Of a stretch of DNA of 27,570 bases, positions 1 through 10,163 are shown in pieces (position 1 is the first letter of the stretch; every line of letters begins with the position of its first letter). A model generated the notes under the pieces. That model ran no database searches. It worked only from the letters and a program-made list of their open reading frames with translations, and was not told the DNA's origin. This DNA is from Bimuria novae-zelandiae CBS 107.79. Lineage: Eukaryota; Ascomycota; Dothideomycetes; Pleosporales; Didymosphaeriaceae. Position numbers and translations under genes: made by a program. The stretch spans positions 76,074-103,643 of the forward strand of contig ML976799.1 of the NCBI GenBank assembly GCA_010015655.1, given 5' to 3'.

Positions 1-317
1 TTGAGCCGGGTGGCTGGCGCGTCCGAGCCATTGAGAGAGACGGAAGAAAAACTGGTTGCCGAGTGAGGAAACTATACAATTTGGAGACTTGGAAAAGGAA
101 CTATTCTCGTGATGAGAGGAGCTAGGGAGAAAACGATGTGGGCACACTGGATAGAGTTGTAGGGTGGCGTAGTGGTGCAGCCTCCGTCAATAAATATAAC
201 CGAGGCTCGCCAAGTTAATTCTACGATCTAGCCTCAGATTAGCCGTGCTCGACCGTTGCTTGATCGTTGCTTAACCGTGCTTGACCGTGCTTTGGCTTTG
301 TGGTCGCATCCCCTCAC
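1..317. other. Unmutated flanking DNA, no gene recognised
   Basis: Normal base composition, unlike the TA-rich DNA that begins near position 360. No convincing reading frame or RNA gene was seen. A short directly repeated phrase built on GACCGTGCTTG / GATCGTTGCTT occurs around 249-296. The stretch ends at the TA (318-319) that is the left target duplication of the transposon nest, so it was originally joined to 5630 onward. Confidence 0.6.
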
Positions 318-336
318 TACCGTGTCTGTGCGCGTA

Positions 337-2317
337 CCGTGTCCGTGCGCGTGATACGCGGGCAACACTATAAAGGCTTTATTAGAAATAAGGTTATAGA
401 ATTACTTACAATTAATATATTATAAAAAATTTTATTAAGTAATAAGTTAATAGCTATAATTTATTTATACTATTTATATCTAACTAGAAGCTTAATATTA
501 CGGTAGCTAAATATAGATTTAGTTAAGGTAGCAAAGGCGCCCTCTAAGGCCTCTCTAATATTTATAGTATTAATAACACGTTTCTAACGCTTTCTATTTT
601 ATAAAGATAGCTAAGAGGCCTTTCTCGTACCCTTTTAGAATAGTTATAGAGCTTTTTCTATATTGCAGGCAGACTGCTAGGCAGCGCGCTAAGCTACCTT
701 TTAGCTATTTTTTTCTTATTAACCTTCTTAGCAGCTTTTCGCGTAGCACGCTTTTCCTACTAGACTTTTTCCTTATATAGCTTAGCTACCTTCTTTAGCT
801 CTATTATCTTTACTTTTTAAAGCTACTACTACTTATTTTTTTACTTTTTAAAAAATTAATAAATACTTGCCTCCCTTACCTTTTTTAGTAACTATAGGAC
901 TACTCTACTATCATACTCATAATACTACTAAAGATCTAAAGTCTTACCTTTATACTTTTACTTTATTCATATTACTTATCTTAGCCTATTATTATTATAC
1001 TAGAACAGCGTATTTATCTTTCTTTAGTTATAATTACTAAGCCCTAATATAGAGTAATTACCTAATTCTTAATTATACGTAAACCTATTAAGGATAGAAT
1101 TAGGATTTGGTAGTAATATACTTATTACTTTAAAAGAGCTAAAGATAGGTTTTTATAACAGGTCTTTTACGTATTCTAAAATTAGGGGAAGAAGTCGCCT
1201 TTAGTTATGAAAGCCAAGCTTAAACTTTTATAAAGGTAATATAATAGCTCTACTGAGTAATCTATTAATAGAGGCTTTAATATTATAATGTTAAGTAGCT
1301 TAAGTGTATACGTTAAATAAGAAGGTAACATAGTAAGTAAGATTTTATTTTAATTATTATAATTAATAAAACTTATAGTAATATAAGATCCATAGCTATT
1401 TATAATTAAAAGTTAATATAATTATTCAGTCTTCTCTTTTATATAGCAATTAAACACCTATTTAAGCTAGGTAAGCCTAATAATATTATTTACCTAGCTG
1501 GAAAGTAATAAGATAATAAAGACTTTATATTCTCCTACCTTAATATCCTCTACCTAGCTTAATTAGAGCCCTTATTAGTAGCCTTATAGATAAGGCGTAG
1601 TAGGAGAGCTAATTTATTAGCGTAAATATATACTAGGAGCGTAATTCACGCGCGATTACTATCGTAAAGTAATACTATAACTTTATTTTTTTTTATAATT
1701 GTTTACTATATATGCTCTATATTTTACTAATTACACTAATTAGATAACCTTTTTTATCTATATTATTAATATAATAAGGATCTATATAATATTAATTAAT
1801 CTCACTATATAAAAAGCGGAAATGAAGGCAATATATATCTACTAAATTAGCTTTATAGTAATTACTATCTATCCCAACTATTTATTTTATGATAAGATAA
1901 ATAATATATTAATTAATAAAGTAAGTAAACTAGCTCTCGCTAGCTAGCTCTTTCTCTATTATAGAGGCGAAGTTCTATATCATCTCTTTTATAGGAGGTA
2001 TATATCGTTCTATAAGTTTTTTAATATATCGTATAAGCTCCTGCTCTTGCTAGGAGGTAAACTTTTACTAGCTAGAGCTTTTAACTTATATAGAGCGCGT
2101 TATCCCTTAATGCCTTTAAATTAATATAGTCTATATAACGTTATATCTAGTAGTAATTTTTATAAACGAAATTATTTTAGCTACCTTTAATAATTTAAAA
2201 TTATTAATTATAGCTTAAATTAGATCTATATTAATAAAGTTGTCCCGTATTAAAAGTAGGGTGTTTTGGTATTCCCTGTGTATTACGCCAATCCGCGCAT
2301 CACGTGCACGGACACGG
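337..2317 (-). mobile_element. Fot1/Pogo-like DNA transposon inserted in another element's TIR
   Basis: A 1981 bp element in reverse orientation. Its left end (337) starts CCGTGTCCGTGCGCGTGAT and its right end reads, on the minus strand, CCGTGTCCGTGCACGTGAT. It is flanked by TA at 335-336 and 2318-2319, and both TAs lie inside the left TIR of the surrounding element. About 15-20 bp seem lost from the left TIR interior, compared with related copies. The body is heavily RIP-mutated. The TIR core is shared with the elements at 320-5627 and 10717-12825, so these are related subfamilies. Confidence 0.85.
470..2229 (-). pseudogene. Fot1/Pogo-like transposase remnant
   Basis: Reading the minus strand from the decayed start codon (ATA at 2227-2229) gives recognisable stretches of a Fot1/Pogo transposase. 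The first-Asp signature appears as N-I-D-K-K-G (YNMDEKG in the better copy), near 1740-1770. The C-terminal end resembles the tail of the copy ending at 12673, with a stop at 470-472. Stops are frequent and of TAA/TAG type, and the frame is not continuous. Non-functional. Confidence 0.7.
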
Positions 2318-2791
2318 TAATACCTGGATTCGCGTAATGTCCGCGTAATCCCAAAACACCCTAACTTTAACGCTCGATAACTCCACCAATATAGATCTAT
2401 ATTAGGCTACGATTAATAAAATTAAATTGTAAGAACTAGCAGAAGATATTTTATATATAAAAGTTACTACTAGGCGTAAACTTAAGCAATCTATATTAGG
2501 CTAAATGTATTAGAGAGTAATGCGCCCTTAATAAGTTAAAAATATTAACTAGTAAAAACTTTCCCTATAGTAAGAGAAGAAGCTTGTATAATATATTAAA
2601 AGACTTATAGAGAGACATATACCTCCTACTAGAGAAATATTATAGAACTTTATCTCTATAATAGCAAAGGAGCTAGTTAGCGAAAGCTAGATTATATACT
2701 TTATTAATAAATATAGTATTTATTTCATTTCATAATAGGCAGTTCGTATAGATAGTAGTTACTATAAAACTAATTTAGTAGATAAATATTA

Positions 2792-4425
2792 ACGTGTTTT
2801 ATAAACGAGTGCGCATTACAAGCGAGTACGCACCCTACTAACTTTATATATCTCTATATACAAATATCTTAACTACGTTAAGAGATAATATATATATATT
2901 AATAAGATAAATTAAGTAGTATTTAAAGTACCTTGTTTACGCGTACGTAAGTTATGTCTAGTCTCTCTCTGTACCTCTTGCAGCGCGCTAAAGCCTAGTA
3001 GCTATAGTCTAATTACTCTCTACCTTAATGCTATTCACGCTCTATCTACTAGTTAGACTCCTCTTAAGCAAGTATATCCTCTTCTACTTTCTTTATTAAG
3101 ATTTCTTACTTTTATATCTGCTTCTTCTTACGCTACTTATACTCTATTACTACTTTATTAGCTTTTTAAAACTAGTAATCTAATCGCGTATTAGCTTAGC
3201 TAAGAGTATTATTACTTTTACTCCTTTTTAAGCTCGCTAATTGCCTTAATAGTAAAGGCTATTAATAAGCTTTTATACTACTATATATAATTATATATTA
3301 ATATTAATTAAGTCTTAAGCTTACGTACGTTACTTAGCGTATAGGTCACTTAGGGGACCTCTAGCAAAGCGACTAGTATAGACGTATAAAGCTATATATC
3401 TAGCTTTAATAAGATAACTTTAGGTTAGAGTTTGATAAATCCTACGCCATAAAAAGCTAAATAGATATTAGTTAACGTAAAGGATTACTTAAAGGCTATC
3501 TTAAAGGCTGGTAAAAATTTAAGTTATATAATATAGTGAATATAATAGTATGTTAGACTATTAATCTTATAACTATACGCTCGCTTTAACGGCAAGAAGT
3601 AACTAATATTAAATAGCTATAATAGGTAAAATAAGTAAAGTAGTATGTAAAGCGTATAAATATTATTCTCCTTATAAAGCTTTTAAAACTTAAATAAGTA
3701 GTAGCTTTTATAATTATTAGAATAAATAGCTAACGGGTACCTATACCGCAAGTCCTTATATAAGTATTAAAATATCTTAGTTACTTAAATTTAATCTTAT
3801 TAATTATCTAGCTATTATTATTAATAGTAATAGCCTGGTCGCGAAGGATATCTTTTTTATACTAAGTAGATATATAGCACTAGCTAGTAAAGAAAATAAA
3901 TAGTAAAATAGCTTAACTAGTAGCGTTGATTTTTGAAATTACTATTACGTATTTATATTTACCTAATTGAATAGCTTTTTAGCTAGCCTCTTTTCTCTAA
4001 CCCTATAATAATAAGTTAAGTTATAATCTTGCCTATTATAAAGCTAGCCTTATTTAAGTTATAGACGTCCTTATTATAGATGCCGTACTTAGCCTTTATC
4101 TACTTTATAAGCTTAAACTAGTTCCTAATGAATATAAGATTCTTATATAGAACTCTTTACTAATTATACGCTGAATTAAATCGCGTTATAAGACTATCTA
4201 TACGCTTAATAAAGTTACGTAGTTAGTAGACGCTAACCTAATCTCCGCCACGCGTAGTAAGTAGCATATTAGCTATATTATGTATAGCCACGTACGTAGG
4301 CGCACATCTACGCTAGTCTAAGTTAAGTTTATATTTAATAAATACCTCCTTTTCTAGCTAGATAATCTTTTTTAACTTAGGCTAATAATTACATTTGGTA
4401 CGCTTATTAGCGTATTAATAAACAT
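2792..4425 (-). mobile_element. Second-family Fot1/Pogo-like transposon, truncated at its 5' end
   Basis: A reverse-oriented insertion in the 320-5627 element. Its 3' TIR is preserved at about 2792-2835 (ACGTGTTTTATAAACGAG, with a repeated GCGAGTACGCA-type phrase inside) next to a TA at 2790-2791. No matching TIR is seen at the right end. The element stops around 4415-4431, roughly at the N-terminal part of its transposase, directly joined to host-element sequence that lacks about 420 bp. A deletion after insertion, removing the element's 5' end and host sequence together, explains both losses. The right boundary is approximate. Confidence 0.75.
2850..4400 (-). pseudogene. Pogo-type transposase remnant (second family)
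   Basis: Reading the minus strand downward from about 4375 gives, in order: the end of the helix-turn-helix region; the first-Asp region, with K-Y-G-I-Y-N-K-D-V-Y-N then a decayed N-L-N-K-A-S-F, so Asp has become Asn; the later catalytic region with C-I/Y-M/L-PPHSSHLLQPLDV-type relics near 3670-3600; a basic tail; and near 2990-2950 a decayed Cys/His knuckle. The same architecture is clearer in the copy at 13194-14846. Stops are TAA/TAG, and at least one small indel shifts the frame near the N terminus. Non-functional. Confidence 0.7.
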
Positions 4426-5629
4426 AATAAATTTTAATTATAGAGAGCTATAAATCCTATATTACTATATATTTTATAAACTATTATAATTAAAATAGGA
4501 TCCTGCTTACGATTCTACCTTCTTATTTAACTTATATATTTTAGCTACTTAATATTATAATATTTAAGTGACTATTACTAGCCTACTTAGTAGAACTGTT
4601 ATAATACCTTTATAAAGGCTAAGACCTAGCTTTTATTACTAAAGGTAACTACTTCTTCTTCTTCTTATTCTAAAATATATAAAAGCCCTTTTTTAGAAAA
4701 TTTACTGTTCTTAGCTCTTTTAAAGTAATAAGTATATTATCACCTAATCCTAATTTTATTTTTAATTGGTTTACTTATAATTAAGAATTAAGTAATAGAT
4801 CTTTATTAGGGCTTAGTAATTATAACTAAAACAGTTAAATAGTCTATTACGCTCTATAGTTAAGAATTAATATAATACAAATATAAAATAGATTTATTAG
4901 TTACTTTACTATGTTTCTATACAAAATACGCTACTCTACTATAATAATAATAGGCTAAGGTAGGCACTATTAAAAAAGCAGAAGCCTAATTAAAAAAGAA
5001 AAATTTAGATTTTTAACAGTATTAAGAGTATTATAGTAAATTAGTCCACTAGTTACTAAGGAAGGTAAGAGAGGTATATATCTATTAATCTATTAAGGAG
5101 CAAGAGGATAAGTAATAGTGGCTTTAAAAAGTAAAAATAGTAAAGCTAAAGAAGGTAGCTAAGCTATATAAAAAGAAAATATAGCAAGAAAAGCGTACTG
5201 CGCAAAAGACAGTTAAGAAGGTAAAGAAAAAGAAAAAGGCTAAAAAGGTAGCTTAGCACGCTGCCTAGAAGTCTGCCTGCAACGCAAAAAATGCTCTATA
5301 ATTATTTTAAAAGGATAAAAGAAAGGCCTCTTAGCTACCTCTATAAAGTAGAAAGCGTTAGAAACATGTTATTAATACTATAGATATTAGGGAGGCCTTA
5401 GAGGGCGCATTTGCTGCCCTAACTAAATTTACACGTAGTTATCGCGATATTAAGCTTTTAAATAAATTTAAATAGTATATATTAATTATAAGTATTAATA
5501 TAATACTTTGCTAAAAATTTATATAATATTATTAATTATATATGGCTCTGTAGCCTTATTTTTAATAGAGCGTTTATGTTGTTGCGCAGCAATTACGCGA
5601 ATCCGGGCATTACGCGCACGGACACGGTA

Positions 5630-6033
5630 TAAGGCAGCGCCACGATATCTTACTCAATCTCCACAGTACCCTCAAGTCCTCGTCACATCCGCCCAAAAAA
5701 ATAAAAATAAAAACACGATAAAATAAATAGAGGGGGCGCCGCCACATCTGTTCAGCCGCTGCTCAGCCGCTGCCTGAGCGCTGCTAGGCCCAATGACCGC
5801 CTTCATACTTTCAAAGGAACCTAAGATTCTCTCCTGTCTCCTGCATACTGATTTGTTTCGTAAACCGCTTGCTCAAGCTCATGGCTGCCACCAACGGGCG
5901 CCGCGTTGATACACAATGCCGCGCCCTCTCGCAGCTGGCGAGTGGAATCACCCGCTACGAGCGCTAAGAAGACCCTCGTATCCCACGCGGGCTTCTTCCC
6001 TGTACGAAGCAGCGCCCACAATAAGCTTGGCTA
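5630..6033. other. Unmutated intervening DNA, no gene recognised
   Basis: Normal composition between two RIP-degraded elements. It includes an A-rich stretch (5695-5730) and a GC-rich part with repeated CAGCCGCTGC phrases (5753-5785). Short open frames exist on both strands, but none has protein-like composition, splice sites or a credible start, so no gene is called. Its left edge is the right-hand TA duplication of the 320-5627 element. Confidence 0.5.
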
Positions 6034-6035
6034 TA

Positions 6036-6268
6036 TACTTTTCGGCCACTTCTCGGCCACCCCACCACAACGCGTTACTCTATTTTGACACTCTATATTA
6101 TTAACGCTATATACTTAAAATAGATCCCTATAAGGTAGCTTTTAATAATACTATTTACAATCTTAATATAAGTATTTTTAAAAACTAGTAATAAGCTACT
6201 AAGGCGTATAGTATTTTCTAATTATTACTTTAAGAGCGTATTAATAGCTACTAACCTTATATAATGGC

Positions 6269-6303
<35 letters not shown>

Positions 6304-7831
6304 TACTATTATTGTTATTATTATCTCTAAAATACGAGGGCTTTTTAGAAAATTAAATACTTAATAAGCATATATATCCATAGTCTCCCTCTTATTCTTA
6401 CGTATAAGAAATAGCCACCTGGCTCCTCTGCTCAAACAGGGACTACAAGCCTCTTAGGTAGTTATAAATACCTTATTTTATTACCTGTAACCTACGCGTT
6501 ATATTTATAATAAGCTAAATAATTAAGAGCGCATAAATTATAATAATAAACTATAACACTATAAAGGCCTCTCTTAAGCTAATTAAGCAGACAAGAATAG
6601 AGCTAGATATATACTATAAAAATATATAGAATATAGATAAGCCTAAGTGTGTACTAGGGGTATGTATAAACGCCAAGGTACTTATAAGCTCTTTAAAAAA
6701 GAGAGCTTATATTAAATATTTAAAGGATTAAAAGTAAGTATTTATTTTTAAAACTATTTTAGCTACTAGCGTTAAGCTTTAATACTTATTTATTTTTAAA
6801 AATAAGTATTTTTAATCTACCTAGTTTTTAGTATAAGATGTACTAAAATAGCTCTATATAATATTAAAGCATAGCTAAATATTTTATTTAATTAAATATA
6901 CATAGTTATAGTATATTTTTATACTAAATACTTTACTATTTTTTTTATAATTATTATCTACTCCTTCCTAATAGCTATAGGTTTTATATACTAATTTACT
7001 TTATATAGCTTTATAAAGTTAATAAAATTTACTTACTATACTTTTCAGCGTACTCCTTACATCTACTATAGCCTTTAAATCTTAATATTCCTTTATACTT
7101 AAGATAAACTAATATAATAAAATTTAAGCTTTTTTTACACTTAATAACGTAGCGCTAATTAAGAAAGAGCGCTTTATTATAGTATATAATAAGGTAAAGA
7201 AAAAAAAGCGCTATTAGAGCGTATTATATAAGCTAGCTAGCAGACTTTTAGACTTTACTTATATAAGTTAGGCCTTGTACTACTATTATCCTAAGTAATT
7301 AGCTAACTAATTACTCCTCTAGTGACTTATTAAATATTAGATCTATTAGTTTAGATCTATACTACCTTATAAAGCCTACAGGCCATATATAGGGCTTAGT
7401 AGTAGCTTTTACTATTAGAATTTATTTTATAAAGTACCTACTTAGTGCTTAGCAAAACAAGTAAAGCTATTATAAAAGCTAATACTGAAATAGCTTAGCT
7501 AAAGATTATTAATTAATAACTTAAATATTAATTAGATAATATTAGGGCTACTTATTTAAGAAAGTAAGTTTAAGTTAATTTAAATAAATATTTTAGTAAT
7601 ATTAAAAGTGTTAAGGCTATATATAATCGCGTAACTACTTTATAGCCTTAATAGGTAAGCACTTTACTAAAGAAAAAAGCTTAAAAAGTAGCAGTAGCAG
7701 TAGTAGCACTTACTTTTAACTCTATATATACTAAGTGGCAAATTGAATTATTGTTGTTAAGGATATTGCGACTTGAAATAGTGTGGCTATCTTGAGTGGG
7801 GTGGCAGAGAAGTATATGTGGCTGAAAAGTA
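6036..7831. mobile_element. RIP-degraded TIR element, superfamily not recognised
   Basis: The ends are inverted repeats: 6036-6065 on the left and 7796-7831 on the right. Both, read inward, are built of TATACTTTTC(G/A)GCCAC then TTCTC(G/T)GCCACCCCAC. The right arm holds two tandem 17-bp copies of the TATACTTYTCNGCCAC unit, while the left has one and a part. TA dinucleotides at 6034-6035 and 7832-7833 suit a Tc1-mariner-type duplication, though the neighbouring ATAT makes the exact edge uncertain. The interior is extremely TA-rich. I could not recognise a transposase, but one plus-strand frame from 6264 looks like a mutated coding sequence. Confidence 0.6.
6264..6720 (+). pseudogene. Decayed coding remnant with a poly-Gln relic, unknown function
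   Basis: ATG-GCT is followed in frame by eleven TAA codons (6270-6302) and then a run of Leu codons. A (CAA)n poly-glutamine tract turned into (TAA)n by C-to-T mutation at CpA explains this simply. The frame continues with protein-like stretches separated only by TAA/TAG to about 6720, including a Cys-Val-Leu-Gly-Val-Cys phrase near 6640-6665. I do not recognise the family. It may be the transposase of the surrounding TIR element or captured DNA. Confidence 0.4.
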
Positions 7832-7833
7832 TA

Positions 7834-8314
7834 TGGCCGAGCGTAACGAAAAGGAAATAACAGGAAAGCACCTACCTAGTAACAAAAAGCCTACCAAGCG
7901 CCACGCGGACAGAGGCGATGACTAGAGGGGAATACATGGAGCGAAACGAAAGGAAACTTGTACGTAGCCTATCCCGCTCATGGCAGGTGGCCCTAGATTG
8001 CTCCCACCCAGCACATTGTTGGGAGCTGACCACCCCATATGGAGAAAGTGCGCTAGTGTTAGTTTGTTTATGTACTTAGCTCGTTCTTCCGAAGGCCTCG
8101 CTCCCTCTCTCCTACATACACATGTCTGCACCGCCTGCGCTGTCCAGTGGCAGCACTCTCGTTTGACAAACTTCTTCGTTTTTTTCCCTTCCTGCCTGTC
8201 GGGTAAAAACTGTTCCTTTGTTGCTCGCTTCTATTTCGCCGTCAATCTTTTTCCGAGCAATCGCAATTCATAATCTTCCGTTTATCTGCGAATTTCACTG
8301 AGTAGTTCATCAAA
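7834..8314. promoter_or_regulatory. Upstream region of the secreted-protein gene
   Basis: Unmutated DNA between the right edge of the 6036-7831 element and the gene start. The last 160 bp are pyrimidine-rich (for example 8178-8200 and 8235-8255), a common feature of fungal core promoters. The start context CATCAAAATGGC (8308-8319) fits the fungal preference for A at -3. No clear TATA box was seen. The short frame around 7980-8273 lacks coding features and is taken as leader or promoter sequence. Confidence 0.45.
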
Positions 8315-10163
8315 ATGGCATTCAAGCATCTCTTGGGTGCTCTGCTGAGCGCCCTCCTACTCATGATGCCAGTCAGAGCTCAACTCACCGTGGCACCCTA
8401 TGACCCTAGCCAGTTCAACCTCATTGGCACTATTACTAAGTCAGCTTTCCATTCGTGCCTCACACCAAACTTTGGTTTGATTCTAACCATCTAGTACAGA
8501 ATGACTTTGAATGCCGGTACAAATCTCTTGCGCGGAGGAACGATTGAGGTGGATGGAGTGCCTGTTATTGTGCCCGACAATACCATTGCTACCCTTCCTG
8601 CTACCGCTGTAGCGTGGCCGGAGTTGTTTATTGACCCTACCACACCAAATCTGCCCGGAACACAGTCATGGACAGCTACGGTATTTCCCCTTGCATTCCC
8701 CAAGCTGCTGTCTGTTTGCTTCATGGTCGAAGGCTAACGTCACTAGGTGTTCGGCAATCGAGTCAAAGACCAACACATTGCAGGTCTCATTTATCTTGCT
8801 CAAAACCCAGTGAAACTATTGTCAGGTTTCATTACTTCCATCGACACTGCCACGGGTCACTTTACCGTTGGTGGACCTTTCAGTCCTGCTGGAACCCTGA
8901 CTTGTGTCCTTAATGACCCTCTTGGTGTATATGGCCCCGTATACACAGCGAATCCTCTGTGGGCCGTTGACCCGATAAACCCGAGCGTTCATAGCTTTAC
9001 TGGGTTCCCAATGTGCATCCCCAGATCAGCTAATGATCCGTTGTGTCCCGCCAAGAATCGCCCCATTGACCCGGCCACTAATCGACCAACTACTCACCTG
9101 TAAGACCTTTCCTCTACAGAGATAGTCAGATATTTCCTAATGAGTTTATAGCACATTCCCTGATCCAGCAACCCTCAAGGCTACCGATCCTGATCCAAAT
9201 GTGATGGCGCCTCTAGTTGTTGGTGACTGGATCAACTTCTCCGGGCAAAACATCGGCACTATCTACGAAGTCAACAATCTGGTTGCCAACCTGGGCCTTT
9301 TCACAGCGCCAGGCACGAAGCCGGCCTACGTGAGTGCGGAGTCGGCTGCCTTCGGTATTACAGTCCCGGTTAGTGCGGATCAACCCGAAACTCGTGCTGT
9401 AGCTTTTACGACAGACCCATCCACTCCCATCCAGTGGTTTGCTCAAGACGTCGATCCTTGCACAGGAGCAATTACTGAGCGCAACCTTCAACTCGTACAG
9501 CCCCAGGCTGTCGCTCCAATTGGACGTGCTGTGTTCCGTTTCGGTAAAACCCCCATAGCGCCTCCAACCCGCAACGTTGGCTTCCGCTTGGCAACAGGTA
9601 CAACGGCAACTAAGAATAACCTTACCGCCGGTCTCTATATCCAGCCGATACTCGACTTTATCTTCCCTGAGATTACGGCTTTCGGTGATAATGTTCCGCC
9701 ATACGCCTTTGACCAATTTCCCTTCCTCGCGCTAGGCAGCGGACCCTACACACCAGGCAATCCCCTCACCCCACCGCTGGCTAACCCTCCCGTCATCGGA
9801 CAACTGAACCCCTGGCCCGGCGCTCCCGTTCCTGCACCAACTTCCTGCGCTGCGGCTCCACCTCCACCTCCACCTCCGCCTCCACCTCCACCAGCGGGCC
9901 CAAGCCCGGACACCGTCGTTATCACTAATGCAGTCAAGACTAAGAACCGCGGCGGCAGTTTCCTTATCACCGTCGCTGCCACTACAAACAATCTCAAGGC
10001 CACTCTCTCCCTTTCTGTCCAAGGAGTAACTGCCATTGGCCCAACTCCCATGACGAACAATGGTGGCGGCGTCTTCAACTTGGTCATTTTGAGTAAGGGG
10101 TTACCAAGCACAGTAACGGTGACGAGTAGTGCAGGTGGGAGGGCGGGGCCAGTTGCAATATAG
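8315..10163 (+). CDS. Predicted secreted protein with proline hinge (four exons), function unknown
   Basis: Exons 8315-8439, 8500-8680, 8747-9099 and 9152-10163 join in frame to 556 residues. The introns are 60, 66 and 52 bp, with GT/AG ends and CTAAC or CTAAT branch sites (near 8482, 8733, 9137); alternative acceptors at 8494 and 9119 would break the frame. Residues 1-22 form a signal peptide (basic start, Leu-rich core, V-R-A before Gln23), so export is inferred. Residues 23-455 are rich in Thr, Pro, Val and Gly with four well-spaced Cys (from Cys155) plus one just before the hinge. Residues 456-467 are twelve prolines. Residues 468-556 alternate beta-prone segments and resemble a small immunoglobulin-like module. 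I do not recognise a named family. The gene has no internal stop and normal composition although flanked by RIP-mutated repeats. It could be a cell-wall-associated or effector-like protein, but nothing shows that directly. Confidence 0.85.

Larger units (their letters stand above)
2391..5475 (+). pseudogene. Fot1/Pogo-like transposase remnant, interrupted
   Basis: This is the broken cut-and-paste transposase of the 320-5627 element, aligned by eye to the copy starting at 10814. The start codon has become ATA (2391-2393, in the context CCACCAATATAGATC, where the better copy has ATGGATC). The N-terminal DNA-binding part lies at 2391-2790, then a foreign insertion with loss of the first catalytic region. 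The DDE C-terminal half and the Lys-rich coiled-coil tail run from about 4430 to the stop near 5475. TAA and TAG codons occur throughout at former Gln and Trp positions. It cannot encode a functional enzyme. Confidence 0.75.
320..5627 (+). mobile_element. Fot1/Pogo-like DNA transposon, RIP-degraded, split by two insertions
   Basis: Class II element of the Fot1/Pogo branch of Tc1-mariner. The left TIR is itself split: its first 15 bp are at 320-334, then the TA at 335-336, then an inserted element (337-2317), and the TIR continues at 2320. The right TIR ends at 5627. Once rejoined, the TIRs match over about 36 bp with only C/T or G/A differences. TA duplications flank the element (318-319 and 5628-5629). 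The body parallels the better preserved copy at 10717-12825, but about 420 bp of its middle, including the first catalytic Asp region, is missing and replaced by the element near 2792-4425. Confidence 0.85.

Noticed and set aside
5508..5726. Short plus-strand open frame of 72 codons
   Set aside because: It spans the 3' TIR of the transposon and the flank, has no protein-like composition and no family resemblance.
5821..6104. Overlapping short frames on both strands
   Set aside because: They lie in a small unmutated spacer ending in the left TIR of the next element. None has a credible start, splice site or domain.
7922..8273. Short frames upstream of the secreted-protein gene
   Set aside because: They lie in the pyrimidine-rich promoter and leader, and the composition does not suggest a protein.
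9213..10111. Long minus-strand frames opposite exon 4
   Set aside because: They are shadows of a strongly coding plus-strand exon; the Gly/Trp/Arg-rich tract is only the complement of the proline codons.
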